A stretch of DNA of 64,000 nt, from NCBI GenBank assembly GCA_022184915.1, contig JAGTJU010000004.1, positions 124,001 to 188,000 of the forward strand, read 5' to 3'. The notes under the pieces are model-generated. The model had not been told where the DNA came from. It made no database searches and saw nothing but the letters and a program-made list of their open reading frames with translations. Each line of letters starts with the position of its first letter. The first letter of the stretch is position 1. The position numbers were made by a program, and so were the translations under genes. Below, one piece after another: positions 35,479 to 44,872 of this stretch. This DNA is from Myxococcales bacterium (GTDB taxonomy: Bacteria; Myxococcota_A; Polyangia; Fen-1088).

Positions 35479-36767
35479 GCATCCTGTCAGCCCTCAATAC
35501 AGGTGCCGGCGGCCTGGAGGCGAACGGCCTCGAATTGTCCGTGGTCGGCGATAACATCGCCAACGCGAGCACCGTCGGATTCAAGGCCAGTCGTGCCGTG
35601 TTCCAAGACACCTTGGCGCGCACCGTGATCGGCGCTGGTCCTACGCAGGTGGGCCTTGGCACCCGCCTGCAAACCGTGCAGCGCCTTGTCTCACAAGGCA
35701 CGCTTGCAAACACCAGCCAGCCTACCGATCTGGCCCTACAAGGCGCGGGCTACTTCGTCGTCAAGGGCGAGTACAACGGCATGGACGCGCAGTACTACAC
35801 CCGCGCGGGGCAGTTCACCGTGGACAAAGACGGGTACATGGTGAACCTGTCGGCTCTGCGCGTGCAGGGCTACACGGCTGATGCCGCCGGTGTCGTGGGC
35901 ACGTCCCTCGGCGACCTCAAGATCGGCAACGCCACCAGCCCTCCGCTCGCCACGACGACGCTCTCGATGCGCGCCAATCTCGAGGCCAACCCTGCGGCCG
36001 TTGCCGCCTTCAGCATCACCGATCCCACGAACACGGCTCACTTCAACACGAGCATGGTCGTTTACGACAGCCTCGGGCAAGAGCACCAGCTCGACGTGTA
36101 CTTTCGCCACGACGACGCCAACCCGGGCAACTGGGAGTGGTTCGCGCTCACGGACGGCGGCGGGCAAACCGGCGGTACGGCAGGCACGCCCGTGCAGGTC
36201 GCCAACGGCACGCTCTCGTTCGGCACCGACGGCGAGCTGGCCACGTTCGCCACCACCGCCCAGAACTTTCAGCCGCTCAACGCCTCGGCGCAGACGCTGA
36301 CCTTCAACTTCGGCACGCCCACCGCGGCGGCCGGCACCGGGCTCGACGGCATCACCCAGTTCGCCAGCCCGTCGGTGGCCACGTTCCTCAGCCAAGACGG
36401 CTACGCCTCGGGTGAACTCTCGAGCCTGACCGTCGACGGCAAGGGGCAGCTGGTGGGCGCCTTCAGCAACGGCCGCTCTCGCGTGATCGGCCAGGTGGCC
36501 GTCGCAAACTTCACCTCGGAGGGCAACCTCAACCGGCTGGGAGGCAACCTCTTCCAGCAGACCGAGACCTCGGGCGTCCCCGTGGTGGGAACACCTGGAT
36601 CCGGCGGGCACGCGTCGATCTCGGCAGGTGTGCTCGAACAGTCGAACGTGGACATGGGCCAGGAGTTCATTCGCCTGATTGCGGCCCAACGTGGTTTTCA
36701 GGCCAACGCCAAGACCATCACCACGGCCGATCAGCTCCTCAGCGAGCTCATGACCCTCAAGCGATAA
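35475..36767 (+). CDS. flgE: Flagellar hook protein FlgE
   Basis: 430 residues, normal for FlgE. The N-terminus carries the rod/hook motif ([21 protein letters not shown]) and the C-terminus the partner helix ([29 protein letters not shown]). Central FlgE domains are present ([34 protein letters not shown]). Translationally coupled to flgD. An imperfect hairpin (36785-36830) follows the stop. Confidence 0.95.
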   Translation: MSILSALNTGAGGLEANGLELSVVGDNIANASTVGFKASRAVFQDTLARTVIGAGPTQVGLGTRLQTVQRLVSQGTLANTSQPTDLALQGAGYFVVKGEYNGMDAQYYTRAGQFTVDKDGYMVNLSALRVQGYTADAAGVVGTSLGDLKIGNATSPPLATTTLSMRANLEANPAAVAAFSITDPTNTAHFNTSMVVYDSLGQEHQLDVYFRHDDANPGNWEWFALTDGGGQTGGTAGTPVQVANGTLSFGTDGELATFATTAQNFQPLNASAQTLTFNFGTPTAAAGTGLDGITQFASPSVATFLSQDGYASGELSSLTVDGKGQLVGAFSNGRSRVIGQVAVANFTSEGNLNRLGGNLFQQTETSGVPVVGTPGSGGHASISAGVLEQSNVDMGQEFIRLIAAQRGFQANAKTITTADQLLSELMTLKR

Positions 36768-36784
36768 CCTGATGGCTAACGGGG

Positions 36785-36830
36785 CTCCAGGGCTTATCGG
36801 CGGGTGAGGGCTGCTCCGATATCCCTGGAG
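36785..36830 (+). other. Long imperfect hairpin between flgE and flbD
   Basis: CTCCAGGG (36785-36792) pairs with CCCTGGAG (36823-36830); inside, ATCGG (36796-36800) pairs with CCGAT (36816-36820), leaving a 15-nt loop. No T run follows, so it is not a classical terminator. It could stabilise the flgE message end or limit read-through to flbD-motAB. Confidence 0.5.
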
Positions 36831-36877
36831 CGTCCGTGGTGCCTTCGTGCGCACCACGGGAACCCGGGAGCACCAAC

Positions 36878-37246
36878 GTGGTGGACCGTCGCATGATCTT
36901 CCTGACTCGTCTCGATGGCCGCGAGGTCGTGGTGAACAGCGACCTCATCGTGACCGTCGAATCCACTCCCGACACCATGGTCACCTTGACCACGGGAGAT
37001 CGCCTGCTGGTGCGCGAATCCGTCGACGGCGTCGTGGAGCGCGCCGTGGCGTTTCGCTACCGCACCCTCCAGGGACCTGGCACGTCGCGCCAGGCAGACG
37101 GCGCACGCACCGAGAGGACGCGGCTGCCTACGGCCCCACCGGTGCCGGGCGGACAAGTTTCTGACGGATCTTCCGATGCCAAGCCCTCGAGCCCTCCTTC
37201 CGCGCATGGCGTGAGCGGTGCCGGAGGCAACCAAGCGAACTCCTAG
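36878..37246 (+). CDS. flbD: FlbD-family flagellar protein
   Basis: About 122 residues from GTG 36878, which has GGGAG 8 nt upstream; the family normally starts at the ATG at 36893 (MIFLTRLDGREVVVNSD). The conserved ~60-residue core continues LIVTVESTPDTMVTLTTGDRL and VRESVDGVVERAVAFR. A Pro/Ser/Thr-rich tail follows. FlbD proteins sit before motA in many bacteria and function in motility is poorly defined; this is not the Caulobacter NtrC-type regulator of the same name. Confidence 0.85.
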   Translation: MVDRRMIFLTRLDGREVVVNSDLIVTVESTPDTMVTLTTGDRLLVRESVDGVVERAVAFRYRTLQGPGTSRQADGARTERTRLPTAPPVPGGQVSDGSSDAKPSSPPSAHGVSGAGGNQANS

Positions 37247-37255
37247 GAACAGTGC

Positions 37256-38023
37256 ATGGACATTCTCTCGATAGGCGGCATCGTTCTGGCGCTCGCGTGC
37301 ATCTTGGGTGGCCAAGCGCTCGAAGGCGGCCACGCCGGGTCGTTGATGCAGCTGACGGCGGCCATCATCGTCATCGGAGGGACCATCGGCGCGGTTGCCG
37401 TGGCCTTTCCCATGAAAGACTTCATGCACGGCATAAAGCTGGCCGGCCGCGTGTTCGGTACCCGCAAAGACGACACCGAAGAGATCATCAAGCAGGTGGT
37501 CGAGCTCGCGACGATCGCGCGGCGTGACGGTGTGTTGGCGCTCGAACAACAGATCGCAAACCTTCAAGACCCTTTCCTCAAACGCGCGGTGAGCTTCTTG
37601 GTCGATGGCGTTGACGCGGCCGTCGCGCGGGAATCCCTCGAAGCGCAGATTTACCACGAGCTCGAGGAAGAGAACTTCGCCGCCAAGGTATGGGAGTCGG
37701 CCGGTGGTTTCGCTCCCACGGTGGGCATCTTGGGCGCCGTGCTCGGTCTCATCCACGTCATGGAGAACCTGTCCGATCCGACCAAGCTGGGTCCTGGTAT
37801 CGCCGTTGCGTTCGTCGCCACGGTGTACGGGGTCGCCTTGGCGAACCTCCTGTTTTTGCCCATGGCCAACAAGGCCAAACGCAAGATCGCTTTGGAGAAG
37901 GACCGAAAGGTCTTGATCGCGGAGGGGGTTCTGGCGATTCAGGCCGGCTTGAACCCGCGGGTCCTCGAGGACAAGCTCAATGCCTTCGCGGGTGGCCACG
38001 CGAAGTCAGAAACCAAAGAGTAA
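37256..38023 (+). CDS. motA: Flagellar stator protein MotA
   Basis: 255 residues with four membrane segments (IGGIVLALACILGGQ; LMQLTAAIIVIGGTIGAVAV; TVGILGAVLGLIHVM; GIAVAFVATVYGVALANLLFL). The cytosolic loop has the conserved LVDGVDAAVARESLE region that contacts FliG, and AGGFAPTVGILGAVLGLI is diagnostic. Forms the ion channel with MotB. Whether protons or sodium are used cannot be read with confidence. Confidence 0.95.
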   Translation: MDILSIGGIVLALACILGGQALEGGHAGSLMQLTAAIIVIGGTIGAVAVAFPMKDFMHGIKLAGRVFGTRKDDTEEIIKQVVELATIARRDGVLALEQQIANLQDPFLKRAVSFLVDGVDAAVARESLEAQIYHELEEENFAAKVWESAGGFAPTVGILGAVLGLIHVMENLSDPTKLGPGIAVAFVATVYGVALANLLFLPMANKAKRKIALEKDRKVLIAEGVLAIQAGLNPRVLEDKLNAFAGGHAKSETKE

Positions 38024-38041
38024 CCGGGTAAAGGGGCACGC

Positions 38042-38824
38042 TTGGCCAAACGGCAGCATCACGAAGAGCACGAGAACCACGAGCGCTGGCTGGTCTCGTA
38101 CGCTGACTTCATTACGCTGCTGTTCGCGTTCTTCGTCGTGATGTACGCAACGAGCCGCGTGGATCGCAAAAAGACGATCGACGTGGAAAAATCCATCAAG
38201 TTCGCGATGCACTTCAAGGGTACGGGCGGCATCAAGGAGCTTCCCATCTTTCACGGTCCGCCCACGGACAGCACAGTGTTGCATTCTCCCCTGCGCGGCC
38301 AGGACAAACCCAAGTTCATCGACGACACGCGGCTTGCCGAGAATCTTCGCAAGCGCTTGCAGCGCAAGCTCGCAAACATCTTGCAAGAGCGCCCGGAGGC
38401 GATGAAGTCGGTGATCATTGAAACCGAAGGTCGCCGCATCGTCGTCAAGCTCGGGGCTGCGAGTTTCTTCGATCCGAACCGTGCCGCCATTCGGCCGCAG
38501 ATGCTGCCCGTGCTGGACGCGATCGCCACGGAGCTCACCGGCCTCAAGCGTCCCATTCGGGTGGGTGGCCATACCGACGATACGGCGGTCACGGCGCGAC
38601 CCTATAGAGACAACTGGGATTTATCGTCTGCACGGGCGGCTTCGGTCACGAGCTACATCCAGCGGGCCTTCAAATACGACGGGACCCTGCTCTCGGCCGC
38701 GGGATACGCAGAGACGCGCCCGGTGGCCAGCAACAAAACCGCCGCGGGCCGCGAGGCGAACCGCAGGGTGGAGATGGTCGTCGAGTTCTCACCGGGGGAG
38801 ACTCTGCATACCCTCAGCCACTGA
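38042..38824 (+). CDS. motB: Flagellar stator protein MotB
   Basis: 260 residues from TTG 38042, which has AAAGGGG 6 nt upstream. The plug-helix segment WLVSYADFITLLFAFFVVMYA contains the essential ion-binding Asp22. The periplasmic OmpA-like domain binds peptidoglycan (VGGHTDD, NWDLSSARAASV, AAGREANRRVEM). Last gene of the flagellar run; a large hairpin follows. Confidence 0.95.
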   Translation: MAKRQHHEEHENHERWLVSYADFITLLFAFFVVMYATSRVDRKKTIDVEKSIKFAMHFKGTGGIKELPIFHGPPTDSTVLHSPLRGQDKPKFIDDTRLAENLRKRLQRKLANILQERPEAMKSVIIETEGRRIVVKLGAASFFDPNRAAIRPQMLPVLDAIATELTGLKRPIRVGGHTDDTAVTARPYRDNWDLSSARAASVTSYIQRAFKYDGTLLSAAGYAETRPVASNKTAAGREANRRVEMVVEFSPGETLHTLSH

Positions 38825-38848
38825 CCCCGAAGTCCCCACGTGCGAGGA

Positions 38849-38899
38849 GAGCGTCGCCGCCCCTGCTTCACGCGCGTGCCGCCGACGGCGGAGACGCTC
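38849..38899 (+). terminator. Probable terminator hairpin after motB
   Basis: GAGCGTC (38849-38855) pairs with GACGCTC (38893-38899) and, after a single mismatch, CCGCC pairs with GGCGG, making a ~13-bp stem with a 24-nt loop. There is no T run, so termination is inferred from position at the operon end. Confidence 0.4.
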
Positions 38900-39104
38900 G
38901 AACCAGGGCCGCGACCAAGGTGGCTTTTGCGCCTACACGTACGTCGAGAAAACAAGACCCTCTTCGTTCTTCGTCACAGGCAACGCGCACCCCCTCCGGG
39001 TATACTCTAGGTCCGTAGCCACACGATCGTGGGGCGCGGTACGTGGGCCCGCGTGCCCGGTTCGGACCGCCGTCGTTGGTTTTTTGAAGGCTTTCCACAG
39101 GCGC

Positions 39105-41351
39105 ATGCCCGCTCCCCCCCTCACAAATCCCCCTCGCAACATCACGAGCATCAGGCCGGACACGGACCTGCCGCTCGGCGAGGTGATCCCAGGTTCCCGC
39201 TATCGCGTGATCGCCGGTATCGGCAAGGGGGGTATGGGCGCGGTGTACGAGGCCGAACACGTCGACCTGCAAAAGCGCGTGGCGCTGAAGGTGCTCTTGT
39301 CGAGCGCCGCGCGCGATCCGAAGCGGGTCGCGGGTTTCCTTCACGAGGCGCGCACGGCGTCTCGGATCGGCAGCCCTCACATCGCCGACGTTACCGACTT
39401 CGGTGAGTTGCCGGACGGCCGGGTGTACTTCGTCATGGAGTACCTCGAAGGGCACTCTCTCGGGGACCTGCTGCGACGGGGTGAGGTGTTCGATGCGGCT
39501 CGCGCCATCCCCATCCTTCGCCAGGTGGCCAAAGCGCTCGGGGCCACGCACGAAAAGGGTGTGATTCACCTGGACGTCAAACCCGACAACGTGATGCTCG
39601 TGCGGGGGAGCCGTCGGGCCGACCTGGTGAAGGTGGTGGACTTCGGCATCGCGGGCTTTCTCGACGACGTGCGCCCGGGTGCCAAGACGATCTGCGGGAC
39701 GCCCGAATATGTCTCCCCGGAACGCATCACGGCCAAAGGCTACGATCACCGGGCGGACGTCTACGGGCTTGGCGTGCTGGCGTACGAGGTGTTGACCGGA
39801 TCGGCGCCGTTCCGCGGCGCCGACGCGCTCGAGACGCTTCGCCAGCACGTCGAGCGGGCCGTCGAGCCCATGGCGTCGTGTACGGCCGGCCGGAAGATCC
39901 CGGCGGCGCTCGAGGCCGTGGTGTTCCGGATGCTGGCCAAGGCCCCCGACGCGCGGCCCTCGTCGATGGCGGAAGTGGAAGGCCTGCTCTGTGAGGCTCA
40001 GATCGCTTCGGGCCTCAAAACGGCCTGGGACGATCTCGAGCTGCCCGCGGTCGATCCGGCGTGGCGGGTAAGGCTTGCCGAGCGGATGCCGTCGCCGGCG
40101 TCGCGGAGGCGTCGCCTCATCTTCGGAAGCACGGCCGCGGTGGCGGTGGCGGCCGGGGCGCTGTCGCTTTACCTCGGTGTGATCCGCCAACCCCAGGTGG
40201 TCTACGAGCCCGTGCGGGTCGAGGTGACGGGCACGGATGAAGCGCCCGCCGTGGCGGCTCATATCGTGAAGGCCAACCAGGCCGTCAAGCGGCTCCAGTA
40301 TGTGACGCCTCTTGGGGCTTCGGCGCTGGACTTCATCGAGGGGGCCGAAAGCGAAGCCGCTGCGCTGGGGCGGCGCTCGCCCGGGGCGCGGCTGCTTCGT
40401 GAGAACTATGCGGCCGCCTTGCAGGCCATGGGACAGGAACTCGAGCAGGTGGATCTGCCGCACTTGGCGCTGATCAAGTACCGGGACGCCCTGCGCTTTC
40501 TTCCCGACGACCCCACCTTGCAGAGCAAGGCGGAGCTTTCCGCCGAGGATCTTGCGGCCTTCGGCAACCGGGTGCTGTGGCAGCAGCACCAAAGCGACTC
40601 CGAGGCGCAGCGGCGGATCGCAGCGGACCTCTTCGTGGCGGCGCGCCGCGGGCGGGTTTCGGAGGCGCGCCTCGCGATGAAGGCCCTGGCCAAAGTGGAC
40701 ACCGCAGGCGAAGAAGCCGCGCAGCTGGCCGATGGCCTGAGGCGCCTGGCCGATGCGTCGTGGAAGGAGGGGGCGAAAGAGTCCGCGCGTCCCTTGTATC
40801 AAGTGATCGCCGGCCTGGACCCCGCCGACCGGGCGGCCGTGCAGCGCTCGGAGGGGGCGGCGCCCGTGGCCCCCGCGCCGGCCGCAAAGCCCCCTGAACG
40901 TACAGGGGCAGCCCCGCGGGGGGCGGCGCCGGCGCCCACGCCGCCAGGCGAACGCGCGGTCAGTTTGACCGAAGCGCCTCGCGATCCCGAGGCAGCCATC
41001 GCGTCGACCCGCGCGGGGTATGCGTTCCTGGCAAGCATGCGGCTCGACGCCGCCGAGCAAGCGTTCAGCCAGGCCGTTGCGCTCGACCACACGAACGCGC
41101 GGGCGGTCACCGGGCTGGCCGAGGTCTCGTTCGAGAGGGCCCGCTACGAAGACGCCCTTCAGTACGCCCGCCGGGCGGCGCGCCTGGCCCCGAACTCACC
41201 CGACGCGCGTCGGGTGATGGGTGACGCCTACTTCAAGCTCCTGCGCTACCGGGACGCGCTCGGCGAATACAGAGCGGCCGCCCAGCTGGCCCCGCACGAC
41301 GAGGGGATTGCGGGCCGGGTTCGTCAGGCCGAGACCAAGGCCCTCGAGTAG
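39105..41351 (+). CDS. Membrane-anchored Ser/Thr protein kinase with C-terminal TPR-like region
   Basis: 748 residues from ATG 39105. The kinase domain (~30-300) has the glycine loop GIGKGGMGAVYEAEH, the VALKVL lysine, the catalytic loop HLDVKPDN (Leu replaces the usual Arg of HRD), DFGIAG and CGTPEYVSPE. The HLD variant lowers expected dependence on activation-loop phosphorylation. One membrane helix (FGSTAAVAVAAGALSLYLGVI) follows, then an Ala-rich coiled region and TPR-like repeats (MRLDAAEQAFSQAVALDHTN; RYEDALQYARRAARLAPNS). These kinases are abundant in Myxococcota. A TATACT box lies at 39001-39006 without a matching -35. Confidence 0.9.
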   Translation: MPAPPLTNPPRNITSIRPDTDLPLGEVIPGSRYRVIAGIGKGGMGAVYEAEHVDLQKRVALKVLLSSAARDPKRVAGFLHEARTASRIGSPHIADVTDFGELPDGRVYFVMEYLEGHSLGDLLRRGEVFDAARAIPILRQVAKALGATHEKGVIHLDVKPDNVMLVRGSRRADLVKVVDFGIAGFLDDVRPGAKTICGTPEYVSPERITAKGYDHRADVYGLGVLAYEVLTGSAPFRGADALETLRQHVERAVEPMASCTAGRKIPAALEAVVFRMLAKAPDARPSSMAEVEGLLCEAQIASGLKTAWDDLELPAVDPAWRVRLAERMPSPASRRRRLIFGSTAAVAVAAGALSLYLGVIRQPQVVYEPVRVEVTGTDEAPAVAAHIVKANQAVKRLQYVTPLGASALDFIEGAESEAAALGRRSPGARLLRENYAAALQAMGQELEQVDLPHLALIKYRDALRFLPDDPTLQSKAELSAEDLAAFGNRVLWQQHQSDSEAQRRIAADLFVAARRGRVSEARLAMKALAKVDTAGEEAAQLADGLRRLADASWKEGAKESARPLYQVIAGLDPADRAAVQRSEGAAPVAPAPAAKPPERTGAAPRGAAPAPTPPGERAVSLTEAPRDPEAAIASTRAGYAFLASMRLDAAEQAFSQAVALDHTNARAVTGLAEVSFERARYEDALQYARRAARLAPNSPDARRVMGDAYFKLLRYRDALGEYRAAAQLAPHDEGIAGRVRQAETKALE

Positions 41352-41357
41352 GCCGGC

Positions 41358-42362
41358 TCAAAAGCGCCCGCGCCAGCCCACACCCGCAGGTGACGCGCTG
41401 GCGCTCATCGGCTCCTTGTGGCCGAGGTAGAGCCACAAGCCGCCGACGGTCGTCAACGCGGCTCCGCCGACGGCGAAGCCCAGGGCGTGCCAGGCGGCCT
41501 CGTACACCTTCGGGCAGTTTCCGGCGCCGTCTCGGTCCGCGGCGTCGCACGCGACGTCTTGACCATGGAAAGCCGTCATCGCCACCACGCTCGCCGCGAG
41601 CGACGCGAGGCCGAGCCCGATTGCCGAATAGCCCGCCGCCTTGAAGGGAAACGCCGAGGGAATGGCCACCATCTGGAGGTCGAGCTCCTGGTCCACGGCG
41701 GGGACCACCTCGATCTCGCGCGCCACGGAGCGGTACCCGGGCTTTTCGAGCTCGAGCTTGTGGCGACCTGCCCCCAGGCTCACCTCCTGGGGGGCCGGGC
41801 CCTTCACGACCCCGTCGACGACCACGGTGGCAGAGCCCGGGTGCACCCGCACCACCACCCGCCCCGGCTCGTGCAGCAGGCTCTTGAGCTTTTCGGTGAG
41901 CGTGGACGCGGCGAGGGACATGCGTTCGCCCGCCTCTGAAAGACCACAGATCTGGCAGCGCTGCTTGTGGGTGCCGCTGCTTCGGCCGGTGGGGCCCGTG
42001 ACAAGCTCGAGCTCGATGTCATAGGTCTTTCCCTTCTCCTCCACCCGGCCCGCTACCAGGTACGCCACGCCCAGCTTGCTGGCCAATTGCCGGTAGCAGG
42101 TGGGGTTCGCGCAGCCCTCCTCACGCGCGGGCCGGGGGCCTCCCACCACCTGTACGTCGGCCCGGGCAAGCCCCTCGGCCAGGCGCTCCCGCAGCAGCTT
42201 GCGCGCCTCGGGGGGCAGGTTGCCCTCGAACACCACGTGGGAAATGGCCAGGCGGCTCGCCTCCTCCGCGGCGCTGCCGGTGCGGCTGGCCGCCAGGGCG
42301 AGGACGAAGGCGGCAAGCGCCACCGCTTTCGAGACGAGCGCGTTCACAGGCTGCGAGGGCAT
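41358..42362 (-). CDS. Exported PEGA-domain protein
   Basis: 334 residues with a signal peptide (ALAAFVLALAASRTGSAA). Residues ~40-150 form an unknown alpha/beta domain containing CANPTCYRQLASKLGVAYLVAGRV, known from myxobacterial surface proteins. A PEGA domain follows (~165-230; VVVRVHPGSATVVVDGVVKG and GRHKLELEKPGYRS). Two membrane helices (AAGYSAIGLGLASLAASVVAM; ALGFAVGGAALTTVGGLWLYL) end the protein. It is convergent with the kinase gene, only 6 nt apart; both types often act in envelope signalling. Confidence 0.8.
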   Translation of the reverse strand: MPSQPVNALVSKAVALAAFVLALAASRTGSAAEEASRLAISHVVFEGNLPPEARKLLRERLAEGLARADVQVVGGPRPAREEGCANPTCYRQLASKLGVAYLVAGRVEEKGKTYDIELELVTGPTGRSSGTHKQRCQICGLSEAGERMSLAASTLTEKLKSLLHEPGRVVVRVHPGSATVVVDGVVKGPAPQEVSLGAGRHKLELEKPGYRSVAREIEVVPAVDQELDLQMVAIPSAFPFKAAGYSAIGLGLASLAASVVAMTAFHGQDVACDAADRDGAGNCPKVYEAAWHALGFAVGGAALTTVGGLWLYLGHKEPMSASASPAGVGWRGRF

Positions 42363-42387
42363 GCGGGCTACCGCCGAATCCTAAGCT

Positions 42388-42407
42388 TTGGCATGGCAAA
42401 CTGCCAA
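42388..42407. promoter_or_regulatory. Inverted repeat, possible operator
   Basis: TTGGCA-N8-TGCCAA lies in the 200-nt space between the divergent PEGA and symporter genes. It is a 6-bp palindrome arm with 8-nt spacing, as in many dimeric regulators. No regulator gene is adjacent. Confidence 0.3.
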
Positions 42408-42563
42408 CCCGATCGCGCCGGCCCTGGGTGCGCGGTCCATCTCGACCCTTGTCATCCGGACGGGACTACGGTTTCATGCGCCCTCCGCTGCTAGCGGAAC
42501 ACCAGTGCGGCGCGTTGCCAGGAACCGTCGCCGAAGCCACAACTCCGAAGAGAGACCTTAGGA

Positions 42564-44480
42564 ATGCAACTCATCGACCTGTTGATATTCGTCGCGTTCG
42601 TCGTGTCGGTGGTGGGGATCGGGCTTTACATGAGCCGGGGCGAGGAGACGCAGAGCGAGCACGGCGCCTCCGACTACTTCCTGGCCGGCCGCGGGCTCAC
42701 CTGGTGGTTGGTAGGCTTTTCGCTGATCGCGGCGAACATCTCGACCGAGCAGTTCGTCGGCATGAGCGGCAAGGCGGCGGACTGGCTGGGCATGGCCATC
42801 GCCTCCTATGAATGGATGGCGGCCGTCACCCTTGTCGTGGTGGCCTTCGTCTTCCTGCCCGCTTTTCTCAAGAGCGGCATCTTCACCATCCCCGAGTTCC
42901 TGGAGTACCGCTACAACCCCTTCGCCCGGACCATCATGGCCATCAGCACCATGGTGATCCTGGTCGGCGTGCCCACGGCATCGGTGATCTTCTCCGGCGC
43001 CAAGGTGATTAGCGTGTTCTTCCAGGGGCAAGTGGTACTGGGCTTTGACCTCGGCAACATCACGGTGGCTTGTTGGATCATCGGCGTTTTGGCGGCTCTT
43101 TACGTGTTCGCAGGGGGGCTCAAGGCCTGCGCCTGGGCCGACCTCATCCAGGGTGCCGCCCTCATCGTGGGTGGGTTCGTGATCTTGTACCTTGCGCTCG
43201 ACGCGCTCGGCGCCGCCGACCCGCAGGCTTTGCTCACCACCGCCGCGAACCCCGACGCCAAGCTCGAGACCCTCACCCAAAGTGGACCCCTCGGGCGCTT
43301 TTGGGAACTCAACCGGGGCGCCTTGCCCGAAGGCAAGCTTCACATGGTTCGTCCCGGCAACGATCCGGAGATCCCCTGGTCGGCGTTGGTGATGGGCCTT
43401 TGGATTCCGAACTTCTTTTACTGGGGGCTCAACCAGTACATCACCCAGCGTACGCTGGGCTCGAAGTCCCTGGCCGAAGGGCAGAAGGGCATCATCTTCG
43501 CAGCGTTTCTCAAGCTGGTGGTTCCGTTCGTGGTGGTGGTCCCCGGCATGCTGGCCTTCAACCTCTTCGGCAGTGACCTCAAGCAGCAGGCCGACGTCAA
43601 AAACGCCCCTGCGCTTGCCTCCTTTCGCAACGGAGACGGGAAGGTCTTCGAGTTCACCGACAGGTTCGCGCAGCTGCAGCCCGCGGTGGCGAGCGAGATG
43701 GCCCGCCACAACGCCCGGCTGCTCGGCGCCGTGCCGCCCACGCGCACCGAGCCGGCTGCCCTTGCCCTGGCCAACGAGGCCTTCGTGGGCGCGGCCCGAG
43801 ACAAGGGCCTGCCGATCTCGGATCGCCTGGTGGGCTATGACTACGACGCCGCCTTTCCCACGTTGCTGCGAAACCTCCTGCGCCCAGGCAGTGGCCTCCT
43901 GGGGTTCGTGTTGGCCGCGATCTTCGGCGCCGTGGTCAGCTCGCTCGCCTCGATGCTGAATTCCGCCTCGACGATCTTCGCGATGGACATCTATGGCAAG
44001 GTCAAAAAGGACGCGCGACCGGCCGAGCTCGTGAGGGTGGGGAGGATCGGAGTGGTGGTGTTCGTTCTCATCGCCATCGTCATTGCACCTGGCCTCGGCA
44101 ACCCCCGCTTCGGAGGGATCTTCAGCTTCATTCAGGAGTTCCAGGGCTTCATCTCGCCGGGCATTTTGGCCATCTTCATCTTCGGCTTGTTGGTGCCGAA
44201 GGCGCCTCGGATGGTGGGCACGGTCGGCCTGGTGCTCAACCCGGTGCTCTACGGCACCTTGAAGTGGGCCTTGCCCCAGGTCGCCTTCCTCAACCGCATG
44301 GCCATCTGCTTCGGCGTGGTCCTGGCGGTGCTGACGGTGATCACCGTCGTGCGCCCGTTGCCAAAGCCGGTCGAGCTCCCCGTGAACCTCGAGATGAACA
44401 TGACGTCCACGAAGGGCGCGAAGCTCTTTGGCGGGCTCGTGGTGGCGTTGACCGCCGTGCTCTACATGGTGTTCTGGTAA
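42564..44480 (+). CDS. Sodium:solute symporter (SSS family, SGLT-like)
   Basis: 638 residues with about 14 membrane segments. SSS features are present: GSDYFLAGRGLTWWLVGFSLIAANIS-type N-terminus (here ASDYFLAGRG), the AALYVFAGGLKACAWADLIQG signature, YWGLNQYITQR, and LAAIFGAVVSSLASMLNSASTIF. The Asn/Gln and Trp-rich motifs fit the sugar or inositol branch (SGLT). A long soluble insertion (~residues 340-440) is longer than in vSGLT. It imports a solute with Na+. No substrate-specific enzyme is adjacent, so the substrate is unknown. Confidence 0.88.
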   Translation: MQLIDLLIFVAFVVSVVGIGLYMSRGEETQSEHGASDYFLAGRGLTWWLVGFSLIAANISTEQFVGMSGKAADWLGMAIASYEWMAAVTLVVVAFVFLPAFLKSGIFTIPEFLEYRYNPFARTIMAISTMVILVGVPTASVIFSGAKVISVFFQGQVVLGFDLGNITVACWIIGVLAALYVFAGGLKACAWADLIQGAALIVGGFVILYLALDALGAADPQALLTTAANPDAKLETLTQSGPLGRFWELNRGALPEGKLHMVRPGNDPEIPWSALVMGLWIPNFFYWGLNQYITQRTLGSKSLAEGQKGIIFAAFLKLVVPFVVVVPGMLAFNLFGSDLKQQADVKNAPALASFRNGDGKVFEFTDRFAQLQPAVASEMARHNARLLGAVPPTRTEPAALALANEAFVGAARDKGLPISDRLVGYDYDAAFPTLLRNLLRPGSGLLGFVLAAIFGAVVSSLASMLNSASTIFAMDIYGKVKKDARPAELVRVGRIGVVVFVLIAIVIAPGLGNPRFGGIFSFIQEFQGFISPGILAIFIFGLLVPKAPRMVGTVGLVLNPVLYGTLKWALPQVAFLNRMAICFGVVLAVLTVITVVRPLPKPVELPVNLEMNMTSTKGAKLFGGLVVALTAVLYMVFW

Positions 44481-44501
44481 GCCGCGCTGCAGAAACGAAC
44501 A

Positions 44502-44527
44502 AGGGCTCCGGCGAACGCGGGAGCCCT
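44502..44527 (+). terminator. Hairpin after symporter gene
   Basis: AGGGCTCC (44502-44509) pairs with GGAGCCCT (44520-44527) around a 10-nt loop, 22 nt after the stop. No T run, so a weak or factor-assisted terminator. Confidence 0.45.
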
Positions 44528-44553
44528 CACACCACGCGGGAATCAGAATTGGG

Positions 44554-44626
44554 GGTGAACGACGGGGATCGAACCCGCAACCCTCGGAATCACAATCCGA
44601 TGCTCTACCATTGAGCTACGCTCACC
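44554..44626 (-). tRNA. tRNA-His (anticodon GTG)
   Basis: On the minus strand, the 7-bp acceptor stem GTGAGCG/CGTTCAC, D-arm GCTCAATGGTAGAGC, anticodon arm CGGATTGTGATTCCG (loop TTGTGAT, anticodon GTG) and T-arm with GGTTCGATCC are all present. The extra 5' G (G-1, 44626) facing C73 (44554) is the histidine identity element. The CCA end is not encoded. Confidence 0.95.
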
Positions 44627-44678
44627 ACATCTCGACGCTCCGCGTCCATTCCCCGTCTCCACCCGGTCGAGGGGCACT

Positions 44679-44707
44679 TGTATGCACCGGGTGAATCCGC
44701 CCGTCAA
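44679..44707 (-). promoter_or_regulatory. Candidate housekeeping promoter for tRNA-His
   Basis: Reading minus: TTGACG (44707-44702), 17-nt spacer, CATACA (44684-44679). The start would be near 44672, leaving a ~46-nt 5' leader before the tRNA. The -35 box is near-consensus, the -10 is poor. The remaining stretch up to 44872 shows no gene. Confidence 0.45.
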
Positions 44708-44872
44708 GCCGGAACTTGGGCTTTCCTCGCTCAGGATTCTGCGCAGTTACGAAGGGCGGGCCGGGAAGGCCCTTCTTACACTCGGTGCAGCATCTTGGCG
44801 CTTGCAGTCGGGCCTTGAAGCTTTTAGGTTCCCCAGCAAGACCCTCCCCTCGGGAGAACCCGGAACCTGCAG

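Noticed and set aside
39001-39006. TATACT box ahead of the Ser/Thr kinase gene
   Set aside because: Good -10 sequence, but nothing like a -35 lies 16-18 nt upstream.
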